Assembly: GCF_002160985.1 (NCBI RefSeq) | Contig: NZ_NFLQ01000005.1 | Location: 1-64,000, forward strand | Reading direction: 5' to 3' | Source: Lachnoclostridium sp. An118 | Lineage (GTDB): Bacteria; Bacillota; Clostridia; Lachnospirales; Lachnospiraceae | DNA: 64,000 nucleotides | Program-made: the position numbers and the translations under genes | Notes under the pieces: generated by a model | The model's database searches: none | Told to the model about the DNA's origin: nothing | What the model saw: only the letters and a program-made list of their open reading frames with translations | In this document: positions 34,160 through 42,188 of the stretch, in pieces | How positions within the stretch are numbered: position 1 is the first letter of the stretch | How the letters are laid out: every line of letters begins with the position of its first letter

Positions 34160-35572
34160 TTAAAGATGAATCGTCCAGTATCCTTTTCTCCTTGATCCTT
34201 CTCGTATGATTATACCATTTTCTGTTAATTTCCTCATCATTCTTTGGACTTTACTTCTTGATAAATTCAGTCTTTCTCTAATCTCTGACTGAGTCAGTTC
34301 AGGATACTCTAACAGCAGATCACACAGCTTTTCTTCTAATTCTGTCAGTCTATAATTTTCAGCCTCATTTTTCACCTCACTTTTAGCCTCACTTTTAGCT
34401 TCATTTTCTGAAGCTGAAAAATTCAGATTTTTCAATGTAACAGTAAACTCCACTCGGTCAGAATAGAACACTGGCTCTTTATCTGGTGTGTAGTTCTCCG
34501 CACTCCGATAAGCATTTCTTATCTTATTCAGCCCACTGCCCTGCCTTTCCATATATCCCAGTCGGCTAAATATATCTGCCAATACCGGATTACGCCTTGT
34601 GGATGGAACAGTATCAATATTCCGTTCCTGGATTTTCGTACCGTCCGGCATTCCGCCTGGAGAATATACTACAAGCCGATCATCAAATATGTCTATATGA
34701 ACTTCACTTCCATTAATCAGGTAATCTCGATGAATAAGAGCATTGACAATACTTTCAAAAACACTTCTCTCACAATAGTCCGGCAGTTCAATCCTTGAAT
34801 TAGCTGTCTTTTTCCACGCTGTTTTCATATTCCTTTTTACAAAGCTAAATCCTTCATTCAGAAGCATAATCAGGCTTCCAGTAAACTCCGCACTGTCTAA
34901 AGCATCAATCCGCCCTCCACTTTTATCCAGCCCACTCCATCTGGTACAAAATAGCCTTGAATAGCGAATTGGACAATTATCAGCCAACAGTGCTCCAGCA
35001 TTTGTCAATTTTCCATTACTATCAACAATACCAAACGATTCAAAATTTTTTTCTTCCATGCTGCTGCTATTCCACTCATAGTAGCGTTCCCGCAATTTAG
35101 AGAAAGAATAGTCCTTAAAATTATATGATGAAATAAGTGAATCGTAAGATGAATTCCTTCCCCTGAGTACAAGTCTTTTTAATTAAGCCGCATTTGCAGT
35201 AACGGTTTCATTCCCTATCCGGACGAAAGCCTCCATAGTTCCGTCTCCCTTATAATAATAAGGTGTCTCTTCTCCTTCCATGACCTTTACCGTTAATATA
35301 TCCTTATCCCCATCTAACTTATGCAATTCCATAAAAATTTCTGGCAAGGGTTCAATTCTCTCTTTTATTTTCTGGCTGACAAACTCTGATGCACTTTTTA
35401 TATCCGCAAGACCAATAATGTCATCATTATCTGCTATGCCGAAAACCAATATACCTCCTGAGCCATTTGCAAACGCGCTGACTGTCTTCAGCCAGCTTTT
35501 AGGCTTTTTAGTTTCAATTGCTTGCTTTTTATCATATTCTGTTGCCTCTCCCAACAGCTCTGTTATTTTCAT
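34160..35572 (-). pseudogene. Schlafen/AlbA_2-type ATP-binding regulator interrupted by one in-frame stop
   Basis: Two open segments (35183-35572 and 34160-35095) lie in the same frame, separated only by a TAA at 35183-35185; the 29 codons between them also read as protein (LKRLVLRGRNSS...). Together they make 470 residues: an AlbA_2/Schlafen-like domain (FANGSGGILVFGIADNDDIIG), an HATPase_c_4/RecG-C-like region (ERSVFESIVNALIHRDYL, PSTRRNPVLADIFSRLGYMERQGSGLNKI), a Lys-Ser-Glu-Ala repeat linker, and a winged helix. Full-length relatives are about this size. The gene is AT-rich compared with neighbours, suggesting transfer. The stop could be a true mutation or a sequencing error. Confidence 0.85.
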
Positions 35573-35709
35573 AATATAAAAAAACTCCCTTATTATTTAT
35601 CTACTCATTTTTAGGATGAACTTATTTGCTTTCCTATTTATTTTTCATATCTCATTCAAGTCACTACGCACTGTATAGTATTTCCTCGGTGGATGAGCCT
35701 GTATCTTTC

Positions 35710-35741
35710 ATTCAGTATAACATACTGAATCCACATTACAA
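35710..35741 (-). promoter_or_regulatory. Promoter of the AlbA-type gene overlapped by a palindrome
   Basis: On minus, TTGTAA (35736-35741), 16 bp, TATACT (35714-35719). The perfect repeat ATTCAGTAT-AAC-ATACTGAAT (35710-35730) covers the -10 and is a strong operator candidate. Leader to the gene is about 135 nt. Confidence 0.6.
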
Positions 35742-35774
35742 CAGCCTTTTATAGCTGAAGGAATGCCAACACCG

Positions 35775-35803
35775 TTGCCATCAGGAAGGGTTTCCGGTAT
35801 AAT
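35775..35803 (+). promoter_or_regulatory. Promoter of the MFS exporter leader RNA
   Basis: TTGCCA (35775-35780), 17 bp, TATAAT (35798-35803). Transcription should begin near 35810, giving a leader of about 190 nt before the MFS start codon. Confidence 0.75.
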
Positions 35804-35851
35804 AGCAGATACATGAACATATGCGCACGTTGCGAGAGAGGAGGCGTCCAC

Positions 35852-35890
35852 GTGAGGCTTTGTATTGCAGCTGCTCCGTGCAGAGTCTGA
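35852..35890 (+). CDS. Twelve-residue leader peptide MRLCIAAAPCRV
   Basis: GTG start at 35852, seven bases after a perfect AGGAGG (35839-35844), and TGA at 35888. The frame is also open from an ATG at 35813, but that lies at the predicted transcript start without a ribosome site. Such short, well-initiated leader ORFs precede inducible antibiotic-resistance genes (erm, mef types), where drug-stalled ribosomes change RNA folding. The 'MRL' start recalls known stalling leaders such as the RLR motif, but stalling here is inference. Confidence 0.65.
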   Translation: MRLCIAAAPCRV

Positions 35891-36002
35891 TCCCGGACGG
35901 GACTGACGCGGAGCTTTGTCAAATAGAAAATAATAACTGCCGTCCGGAAAGGGCTTTGCACTTTTCATCTGTTTTATGAACAAAGAAAAAAGGAGCAAAG
36001 TC
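35891..36002 (+). promoter_or_regulatory. Attenuator-like leader with SD-sequestering hairpin
   Basis: GGCTTTGC (35952-35959) can pair with GCAAAGTC (35995-36002), and after one mismatch CTTTT (35961-35965) continues pairing with AAAGG-side bases (35989-35993), burying the MFS ribosome site AGGAG (35991-35995). An upstream 8-bp stem CCGGACGG (35893-35900) / CCGTCCGG (35940-35947) precedes it. GGCTTTG also occurs within the leader ORF (35856-35862), which gives an alternative partner. Confidence 0.6.
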
Positions 36003-37316
36003 ATGATACGAAAACTGAATACTTTATTTGACGGATTACACACCTTTATCATTCTCTGGGCCACCCAGGGGTTCTCGGCCCTTGGCAGCTCCATGACGAG
36101 CTACGCCCTTGTCATATGGGCCTACCAGCAGGAAGGATCAGCCCTTGCCTCCTCCCTTCTGACTGTGTGTTCCTACGCCCCCTATGTGCTTCTGAGTATT
36201 TTTGCCGGAGCCTTAAGCGACCGGTGGAACAAAAAGCTGACCATGCTGGTGTGCGACAGCTTTGCGGCTCTGTGCACGCTTTCCGTCCTGGTCCTCCTTG
36301 TGACCGGGCGCCTGGAGCTGTGGCACCTCTATGTGCTCAACGCCTTAAACGGCCTCGGAAATACGCTGCAGCAGCCTGCTTCAGACGTGGCCGTGAGCCT
36401 TCTGACTCCCAGAGAACAATATCAGAAAGCAGCGGGGATGCGGGCCTTTTCCAACTCCCTTGTGACCATACTGTCACCGGTTTTCGCCACAGCTCTTCTA
36501 TCGGCTTTTGGCATTTACACAGTGATCGCCTTTGATCTTCTCACCTTCACGGCAGCTTTCCTCTCCCTGGCCTTCTTTGTGAAGCTCCCGGAGCAGGACC
36601 TGTCCAAGCGGAACACTGAACAGGCGTCTGTGCTGCAGACCGCCGGCCAGGGGCTCCGCTACCTGAGGGAGAACCGGGGCATCCTGGATCTTATCCTCTT
36701 TCTGGCCTGCATCAATCTGGTGGCTTCTGTGTACAACGCCGCCCTCCCCGCTATGCTACTCTCCAGAGACGGAGGAAGCCAGGCTGCACTGGCACTGGTG
36801 TCCACCTGTACGGGCCTGGCAAATGTAACCGGCAGTGTCATCGCCACCTTCCTGCCAGCCCCAAAGAGCCGGGTCAGAGCCATCTGCCTCTCCCTCCTCT
36901 TTTCCATGAGCACGGAAAACTTTCTGCTGGCTCTTGGCCGGGGCACTCCTGTATGGTGTCTGGGAGCCATCCTTGGCTGGCTATTTATCCCGGTCATGAA
37001 CACCAACATGGACGCCCTCTTCCGCACCCACATTCCTGTGGAGATGCAGGGGCGGGTCTACTCCGCAAGAAATACTCTGCAGTTTTTCACCATACCCGTG
37101 GGCTATCTGCTGGGCGGCGTTCTCGTAGACCAGGTCTTTGAGCCCTTTATGGCAGACCAGGATAAGGGCAGCATCCCGTCTCTCCTGTTTGGCACAGGAA
37201 AGGGGTCAGGCGCAGCCTTTCTGTTCTTTGTGATCGCATTTGCGGGCATCCTGGTATGCCTGTATTTCCAGAGAGATGGACATATCTGGAAGCTGGAGGC
37301 CAAAAGAAACGATTAA
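36003..37316 (+). CDS. MFS efflux protein (MefA-like, MFS_3 group)
   Basis: Twelve-helix exporter of 437 residues; start ATG 36003 with AGGAG seven bases upstream. Loop 2-3 reads FAGALSDRWNKKLTML, matching the mef(A)-type 'GxLxDRxxRKK' pattern, and the order of motifs (NTLQQPASDVAVSLL; EMQGRVYSARNTLQFFTIPVG) follows macrolide-efflux-like MFS_3 proteins. The substrate is not proven. Expression appears to be controlled by translation of a leader peptide, which supports a role against a ribosome-targeting drug. Confidence 0.85.
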   Translation: MIRKLNTLFDGLHTFIILWATQGFSALGSSMTSYALVIWAYQQEGSALASSLLTVCSYAPYVLLSIFAGALSDRWNKKLTMLVCDSFAALCTLSVLVLLVTGRLELWHLYVLNALNGLGNTLQQPASDVAVSLLTPREQYQKAAGMRAFSNSLVTILSPVFATALLSAFGIYTVIAFDLLTFTAAFLSLAFFVKLPEQDLSKRNTEQASVLQTAGQGLRYLRENRGILDLILFLACINLVASVYNAALPAMLLSRDGGSQAALALVSTCTGLANVTGSVIATFLPAPKSRVRAICLSLLFSMSTENFLLALGRGTPVWCLGAILGWLFIPVMNTNMDALFRTHIPVEMQGRVYSARNTLQFFTIPVGYLLGGVLVDQVFEPFMADQDKGSIPSLLFGTGKGSGAAFLFFVIAFAGILVCLYFQRDGHIWKLEAKRND

Positions 37317-37337
37317 ATTTACAGCAATACAAATACG

Positions 37338-37365
37338 CAGGCGCAGACTTCTCGGTCTGCGCCTG
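37338..37365 (+). terminator. Hairpin after the MFS gene
   Basis: CAGGCGCAGAC (37338-37348) and GTCTGCGCCTG (37355-37365) form a perfect 11-bp stem, but only TAACATTTT follows, so termination may be partial and the next gene read through. Confidence 0.55.
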
Positions 37366-37388
37366 TAACATTTTCAGGAGGAAAGAAA

Positions 37389-37874
37389 ATGAACGGATTT
37401 ATACTGCTGCTTCCCTTTTTCTTTATCAGATTTGTCGTCCTGGCAGTTCTCGACAGGACCTCCCTGCAGAGGGCAGCCATGTTTGCGCCCCTGAAGGGAA
37501 ACGAAAAAACAGCTTATTACATATATCTGTTGACAAACGCAGGGGTTATCCTCTATCCCTTCTTTCTCACGGTAAAACCGAAGCTGTCTCCACTCTTTCT
37601 TGTCGGGCTCATCTGCTACCTTCTGGGGCTGCTCCTCTGTCTGTTCACAGTAAAGGCCTTCTCCTCGCCGGATAAAAGCGGACTCAACACTGACGGCATT
37701 TACCGCTTTTCCCGCAATCCCATGTATGTCTCCTACTTTGTCTGCTTTCTTGGGATAGCGCTGCTGACCAGCTCCACTCTCACTCCCCCTTATATTCCGT
37801 CAGGGAATACCTCTCTCCTTCCGCTTCAAACACCTCTTCAAAGGGCAGCCCATCCCGGTAGCTCCATCTCTTGA
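37389..37874 (+). pseudogene. Isoprenylcysteine carboxylmethyltransferase-family protein, C-terminus lost
   Basis: The start is good (AGGAGG, seven bases, ATG), and residues 1-130 look like a small membrane methyltransferase of the ICMT/PEMT group: four or five helices and the conserved DGIYRFSRNPMYVSYF. After about residue 130 the frame enters sequence that is antisense to the end of the next gene and no longer resembles the family (TLTPPYIPSGN...). The usual C-terminal EE(x)-RF/Y region is absent. A deletion or recombination near 37770 probably joined the two genes tail to tail. Confidence 0.65.
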
Positions 37875-38766
37875 TGAAGACCGGGCTCATCACAAACAAC
37901 CTCTCGTTTTTCAGGCCGGAATACCGCTCAAAGGAGCCAGGAAAATGTTTTTCGTACAGCCCGGCAAATCTCTCATTTTCCATGGGATGCCCCAGCTCCC
38001 TGCAGACGCCCTCAATCTGTATATTGTCCATGCACAGAGCTGCGTTCTTATTCTCTGTAAGCTGCCTGTATTTGAGGAAGGTCCTGTCTGTCTGAAAATA
38101 CAGAAGCCCCTCCATCAGGATAACGCTCATCATCCTGGAGGAAACTCTGTCCCCCGCGGCAGTGGAGAGCACCATTTTCTTCGCTTCGCCAAAGGCTTCC
38201 CAGAAAGAGCGCTGCTGCCTTTGGAACTCATTTTCGTGGTCCCTGGCATACTGCAGGAGCTCCGGCGTCCTGGACCAGTATCTGACGCCCCAGTGTTCAA
38301 AATCCCATTCCTCCATATAGTCGTTGCACTCGTAATCAATATAATATAAGACTCCCTCCCGCAAGATAAAGTTGGTGGGAAAATAATCGATGTTGAGTCC
38401 TGCCGGGCCGAGGCGGCGGCACATGTCCCTGACCTGCTCCGCGCAGGTTTCCGGCAGTCTGTCTCTTAACACGAGGTCATACACGGTCTCTCCCTCTATG
38501 AACTCCTTGACGATCCGCTCCTCCCCCCGGTCCACATCCAGCAGCTCGGGCATGGGGATCCCCACATTTCTCAGTCTTTCATAGTCCCGCAGCTCCGCCT
38601 CCAGCTTATCCCCGAACTGGTAGTAACCGCAGGGCTCATGGTGTATCTGCTTTAATACCACGTAGCTTCCTCCTGCAAGGGCCAGGTAAGAATAGCCGCC
38701 CTTCCCTTTCCCCAGAAGCTTAAGGATGGTGTACTCTGTTCCGTTTACAACAACTGTCTGTTCCAC
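37780..38766 (-). CDS. Protein-kinase-like domain fused to a pyridoxamine-phosphate-oxidase-like flavin domain
   Basis: A 328-residue two-domain protein. I choose GTG 38766, nine bases after AAGAGG; a TTG at 38784 would overlap the previous gene by 4 nt. Residues 1-185 are kinase-like: glycine loop GKGKGGYSY, Lys in YVVLKQI, catalytic-loop-like NIDYFPTNF (Asp and Asn) and IDYECNDY as metal-binding part. Residues about 190-328 are a PNPOx-like FMN fold (AKKMVLSTAAGDRVSSRMMS, LYFQTDRTFLKYRQL, AALCMDNIQIEG). Each half exists as a separate protein in related bacteria, as I recall. The role of the fusion is unknown; it follows a flavin reductase gene. Confidence 0.82.
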   Translation of the reverse strand: MEQTVVVNGTEYTILKLLGKGKGGYSYLALAGGSYVVLKQIHHEPCGYYQFGDKLEAELRDYERLRNVGIPMPELLDVDRGEERIVKEFIEGETVYDLVLRDRLPETCAEQVRDMCRRLGPAGLNIDYFPTNFILREGVLYYIDYECNDYMEEWDFEHWGVRYWSRTPELLQYARDHENEFQRQQRSFWEAFGEAKKMVLSTAAGDRVSSRMMSVILMEGLLYFQTDRTFLKYRQLTENKNAALCMDNIQIEGVCRELGHPMENERFAGLYEKHFPGSFERYSGLKNERLFVMSPVFIKRWSYRDGLPFEEVFEAEGERYSLTEYKGE

Positions 38767-38780
38767 GTTTTCTCGCCTCT

Positions 38781-39428
38781 TCAATCGTATTTCTCAATCT
38801 TCACCGTCCCGATGGCCGACAGATCCGGCTCCCCGGTGACAAGGTTCTGGGGCGAGGGCACAAGCATCATAAAGCCCTCCTTCCCGTATCTTTTCGCATA
38901 GCCCTGGGCATAGTTCTCCTCCACGGACATGTGCTGTACCTCTCCGATGACCATGGCGGCCATGCCGGCGCCGCTTAAGTCCTGGACGTCCCGCAGAGTG
39001 CACTCCATAGTCAAAAACGCCTCCCGGATCACCGGGGCATGGATGGTCCTGGCCTCTTCCAGAATGAAATCTCCTGTCTGAAACTCATCGCTGTCGTAGT
39101 CGTTATGGAAAATGGTCTCTGTCAGCCTGCCGTAGCAGCTGATGGGCAGGAAATTGACGCAGAAGCATCTCTCCCGCAGGATGTTGGCGTAGGTGTGAGT
39201 ATGCTGGTACAGATTGCCCATGACCGCGAAAAAGGCGGTCTTGTCCCCGTGAAAGCAGCTCCAGCTATGGAGGCACACGTTGGGCTTCCCGTTCTCCTTC
39301 CACGTAGTGATGGCAAAGAGCGGGCCAGGGACGGCGGCGGTCGTCTCAAAGTGGGAGAAAAGCTGGAACTCCTCCGGGTAGAGGGATTTGAAATATCCGG
39401 GGAACTCCTTTCCAATCTCGATCTTCAT
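38781..39428 (-). CDS. Flavin reductase-like FMN-binding protein
   Basis: Protein of 215 residues starting at ATG 39428 behind AGGAGG. It has the split-barrel flavin-reductase fold: GPLFAITTWKENGKPNVC near residue 35, VMGNLYQHTHTYANI, and VNFLPISCYGR. Such proteins bind FMN and pass electrons from NAD(P)H to flavin or a partner oxygenase. It lies 13 nt after the nitrilase and just before the kinase-PNPOx gene, so two flavin proteins are neighbours. Confidence 0.85.
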   Translation of the reverse strand: MKIEIGKEFPGYFKSLYPEEFQLFSHFETTAAVPGPLFAITTWKENGKPNVCLHSWSCFHGDKTAFFAVMGNLYQHTHTYANILRERCFCVNFLPISCYGRLTETIFHNDYDSDEFQTGDFILEEARTIHAPVIREAFLTMECTLRDVQDLSGAGMAAMVIGEVQHMSVEENYAQGYAKRYGKEGFMMLVPSPQNLVTGEPDLSAIGTVKIEKYD

Positions 39429-39441
39429 GTTCTGTATCCTC

Positions 39442-40323
39442 CTATCTCTTGTGGTCACTCCTGTCAAAGGGCTCCTCAATATCTCTGCCTGTCAGGAGAC
39501 CATACTTCTCCGGACGCCGGTAGGCGTTTCCGTGGACTTCGCTTTCTCTGTAGCCGCGGAGCATGGACAGGTCTATGTCAGCCAGGAAGACGCCTTCCTC
39601 CACCCCGGCCTGCAGGATGCACATGTCTCTTGAGCCCGGAAGGTCCGGCAGGTACGCCACCCCGTCAAAGACAGTGGAGCCCCCGTTGCAGTCCGGCACT
39701 GTGCCCGGGTAATTGCAGGTGCAGATGGCTGTCATGTTCTCGAAGGCCCTGGCCCGGAGCTGGGAGAGCCGGTTGATCTCCATGGGGCAGGCGTTTGGCA
39801 CGAGAATGAGCTCCGCCCCCTTCAGCATCAGGATCCTGGCGCTCTCCGGGAATTCCCGGTCATAGCATATCATGGCTCCGGTCTTCACAGGGCCCAGGGG
39901 CGTATCCAGATCCGTCACATAAAAATCCTCACCCGGCATCAGGTCCGCCTCTGCCCCGAACTCACAGGTATGCACTTTTGCGTAGGTGAGGACTCTCTCC
40001 CCGTTCCGACCAAATAGCGCCAGTGTATTGCGGCATCCCGACCCGCATTTTTCCAGAAATGTGATGCCGATAGCCATGGAAAGCTCTCTGGCCAGCTCCC
40101 CAAACGTCCGGACGAAGGAGCTGTCCGCCGGGACCGCCTCCTTCTTCCACTCTTCAAAAGGCCTGCTGCATATATCATAGCCGCAGCTCCACATCTCCGG
40201 GAAAAGGGCGATGTGGGCTCCCATCTCTTTTGCTTTTTCACAGTACTCCACTCCCTTTTTCAGATTCCCCTCCTGAGAACCGCAGGGAGCAATCTGAAGA
40301 AGGGCTGTCCTCAAAAGATCCAT
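39442..40323 (-). CDS. Carbon-nitrogen hydrolase (nitrilase superfamily)
   Basis: Amidase-type enzyme of 293 residues. The Glu-Lys-Cys triad can be read: Glu in ALFPEMWSCGYD, Lys in LTYAKVHTCEFG and Cys in TGAMICYDREFPES. The branch cannot be fixed; relatives hydrolyse carbamoyl-putrescine, omega-amides or similar compounds. ATG 40323 is used; a frame to 40500 overlaps the upstream kinase. Part of the tight minus-strand gene run. Confidence 0.9.
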   Translation of the reverse strand: MDLLRTALLQIAPCGSQEGNLKKGVEYCEKAKEMGAHIALFPEMWSCGYDICSRPFEEWKKEAVPADSSFVRTFGELARELSMAIGITFLEKCGSGCRNTLALFGRNGERVLTYAKVHTCEFGAEADLMPGEDFYVTDLDTPLGPVKTGAMICYDREFPESARILMLKGAELILVPNACPMEINRLSQLRARAFENMTAICTCNYPGTVPDCNGGSTVFDGVAYLPDLPGSRDMCILQAGVEEGVFLADIDLSMLRGYRESEVHGNAYRRPEKYGLLTGRDIEEPFDRSDHKR

Positions 40324-40358
40324 AACCCTTTCCCTTTCGTTTTCCTGCTCATTTCCCT

Positions 40359-40859
40359 TTATTTCCTCTGTTCCAGCAAAGCCAGATACGCGTCCGCATC
40401 CTCTCTTTTCCTGAAGACAAAAATATCCCTGCTGTCTCTGTATTTTTCCAGCATCTCGTAGATACGGGGGAGCTGGTCCTCCGGGAAATCCACGATCCAC
40501 TGGCGGAATTCCCGGTCAAACTCTTTCTCCACCCAGGGCAGGTCCTCCCTCTTTTTCCCTATGCGCTCTTTGGCTCCGTCCAGGCAGAGCTCCGTGGGAT
40601 AGTCCAGGAGAAAAACCGTGTCGCACTCCTGAAGCCTCATTTCCAGGGAATTCAGATAGTTGCCGTCTATGATCCACTGTTCTCTGCCTACAATCTCACT
40701 TACCTGCCTGACAAACGCTTCCCTGGAAATGTTGGTGCCGTCAGCCCTGTGCCAAATCATATCCAGGTAATACAAAGGCAGCGATGTCCTGTCCCGCAGC
40801 TTCCGGGCAAAGGTACTTTTCCCCGCGCCGGGGCATCCTATCACGATCACCTTTTTCAT
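40359..40859 (-). CDS. P-loop kinase, adenylate-kinase-like (FlaR/topology-modulation type)
   Basis: Small P-loop protein of 166 residues: Walker A GCPGAGKSTFARKL at residues 8-21, YYLDMIWHRADG, WIIDGNYLNSLEMRL and the Arg-rich lid ERIGKKRED. This pattern is typical of proteins named 'DNA topology modulation protein' or adenylate kinase-like; a nucleotide or small-molecule kinase is more plausible than a topology role. It lies 4 nt after the DUF6483-like gene. Confidence 0.85.
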   Translation of the reverse strand: MKKVIVIGCPGAGKSTFARKLRDRTSLPLYYLDMIWHRADGTNISREAFVRQVSEIVGREQWIIDGNYLNSLEMRLQECDTVFLLDYPTELCLDGAKERIGKKREDLPWVEKEFDREFRQWIVDFPEDQLPRIYEMLEKYRDSRDIFVFRKREDADAYLALLEQRK

Positions 40860-40863
40860 CCTC

Positions 40864-41241
40864 TCACCTGCTCACCGGGTCCCACAGGTCCCCGTATCCG
40901 TAGCAATCCACAATGTATTTCATTCCGTCCACCACCTCATCCTGGGTAAAGCCGTGCTCCTCCAGGAATTCCTCGCTCTTGCACCCCAGCTTCTCATAAA
41001 AGCGGAGAGCCATCTCAAAGTAGGACTGGCTGTCCGGGTCCAGCTCGTCCAGGAGCTGATTTTCCGCCTCGTTGATCTGCCCGTCGTCTATCATGGCGGT
41101 CAGCTTTTTAAACTGCTGCAGTCTCTCCACAGAGACCGGAAGCTCGTCCTCCTTGTCGATATCCCTGCCAAATATCAGTCTTATGAGCATGCGCGCGATC
41201 TCGTGGGTGAGGCGCATGATATAGTCCTTATCCTCTATCAT
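40864..41241 (-). CDS. DUF6483-like small protein
   Basis: Acidic helical protein of 125 residues (MIEDKDYIMRLTHEIARMLIRLIFG...). ATG 41241 has AGGAGG eight bases upstream. It resembles a Lachnospiraceae family of unknown function (DUF6483, from memory). No catalytic motif or signal peptide is visible. Short gaps on both sides place it in the same operon as the nucleotidyltransferase and P-loop kinase. Confidence 0.75.
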   Translation of the reverse strand: MIEDKDYIMRLTHEIARMLIRLIFGRDIDKEDELPVSVERLQQFKKLTAMIDDGQINEAENQLLDELDPDSQSYFEMALRFYEKLGCKSEEFLEEHGFTQDEVVDGMKYIVDCYGYGDLWDPVSR

Positions 41242-41254
41242 CTGTCCATCCTCC

Positions 41255-41911
41255 TTACAGTCTGTTGATCCACCCCTGGGCCCACAGAAGCAGCCTGTCC
41301 GACATTTCTCCAAGGTCCGCCTTTCCGCCTGCCTTCAGCGCCAGGAATGTTTTGACAATATTCTGTTCCTCTTTCCCGGCTATGTCAAGCAGATCCTTCT
41401 GTTTCCTCGTATATTTCCCCGTCTGTAAAAAGCAGATGGCCTGCACCACAAAGGAGGCCGCCTTGTACAGTCCCTTCAGGATCTCCTCCTGTCTGTCGTA
41501 GAGCATATTGTGGATGCAGCCGTGGTAAATATTGCACGCGCCAATCCTTACCGCCCGACGCACCGCCCCGTCGTCGATCCGCTCCAGCAGCTCATCCAGG
41601 CTTCCCACAATGGGCCTGGTATCATAGTAAAACTGAAAGAGGTCCGACGGCTCCCATCTGAGCAGCTCCTCCTTCCCGGACAGGAAGCCGCAGACAAGCT
41701 CCCGGTCCGGCAGTCTGTCCAGCATCCTCTCGTAGGTCCGCACATCAGCAGGCGTCAGCCTATCCAGTATCACCACCAGGTCGATGTCGCTGCCCTCCGT
41801 CTCCTCTCCCCGGCCCCTGCTCCCCTGAAGGCCCGCAAACCAGAGGCGCTCCCCAAAGGTCTCCTCCAGCACCCTGATAAAATGTTCTGTCCAGCTCTTT
41901 ATCTCGATCAT
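41255..41911 (-). CDS. Nucleotidyltransferase-domain protein
   Basis: Protein of 218 residues with a pol-beta-type nucleotidyltransferase core: GLQGSRGRGEETEGSDIDLVV holds the GS and the metal-binding DxD. The C-terminal 120 residues are helical with a conserved-looking His and Arg (ACNIYHGCIHNMLYD), like an HEPN-type or KNTase-C part. It may be a drug-modifying enzyme of the aminoglycoside nucleotidyltransferase group or an AMPylator; drug resistance cannot be claimed from sequence alone. Confidence 0.83.
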   Translation of the reverse strand: MIEIKSWTEHFIRVLEETFGERLWFAGLQGSRGRGEETEGSDIDLVVILDRLTPADVRTYERMLDRLPDRELVCGFLSGKEELLRWEPSDLFQFYYDTRPIVGSLDELLERIDDGAVRRAVRIGACNIYHGCIHNMLYDRQEEILKGLYKAASFVVQAICFLQTGKYTRKQKDLLDIAGKEEQNIVKTFLALKAGGKADLGEMSDRLLLWAQGWINRL

Positions 41912-41946
41912 ATTTTCCTCCTCACTCTGTAATGCTGTAGCCGCTC

Positions 41947-42057
41947 TTAAATGGGAGTGACCAGGTAGTTCCAGAGCAGCATCACTGCTGTCATGACTAC
42001 ATAGTCAATGACAGACAGCATGGCTGTTGCCGTGTTCTTCTTTGTCCTGTCGTCCAT
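41947..42057 (-). CDS. Thirty-six-residue single-helix membrane peptide
   Basis: MDDRTKKNTATAM at the start, then a hydrophobic helix SVIDYVVMTAVMLLWNYLV. A strong GGAGGT lies nine bases before ATG 42057 and the ORF ends 35 nt before the nucleotidyltransferase gene, so it is likely translated. I do not recognise a family. The charged N-terminus suggests the N-in orientation. It may be a regulatory membrane peptide or a toxin-like protein. Confidence 0.55.
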   Translation of the reverse strand: MDDRTKKNTATAMLSVIDYVVMTAVMLLWNYLVTPI

Positions 42058-42188
42058 GCAGCTTTTACCTCCAGAGAAAATGAAGCACCCGGAAGGGGTC
42101 TCCCCTCCCGGATGTTATAAAGCATACACTCCGGAGACATCCGCCGCAAGACTACAGGCTTATTTCGGAAACAATCCGGAACTGCCTC
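42058..42188 (-). terminator. Intergenic hairpin
   Basis: A GC-rich stem CCGGAAGGGG-TCT-CCCCTCCCGG lies at about 42089-42113, between the 86-residue gene and the small peptide. No U-tract follows, so it may be a processing or attenuation hairpin rather than a terminator. Confidence 0.4.

Noticed and set aside
35708-36094. 128-codon minus ORF over the MFS leader region
   Set aside because: Antisense to the promoter, leader and start of the MFS gene; no ribosome site and no family likeness.
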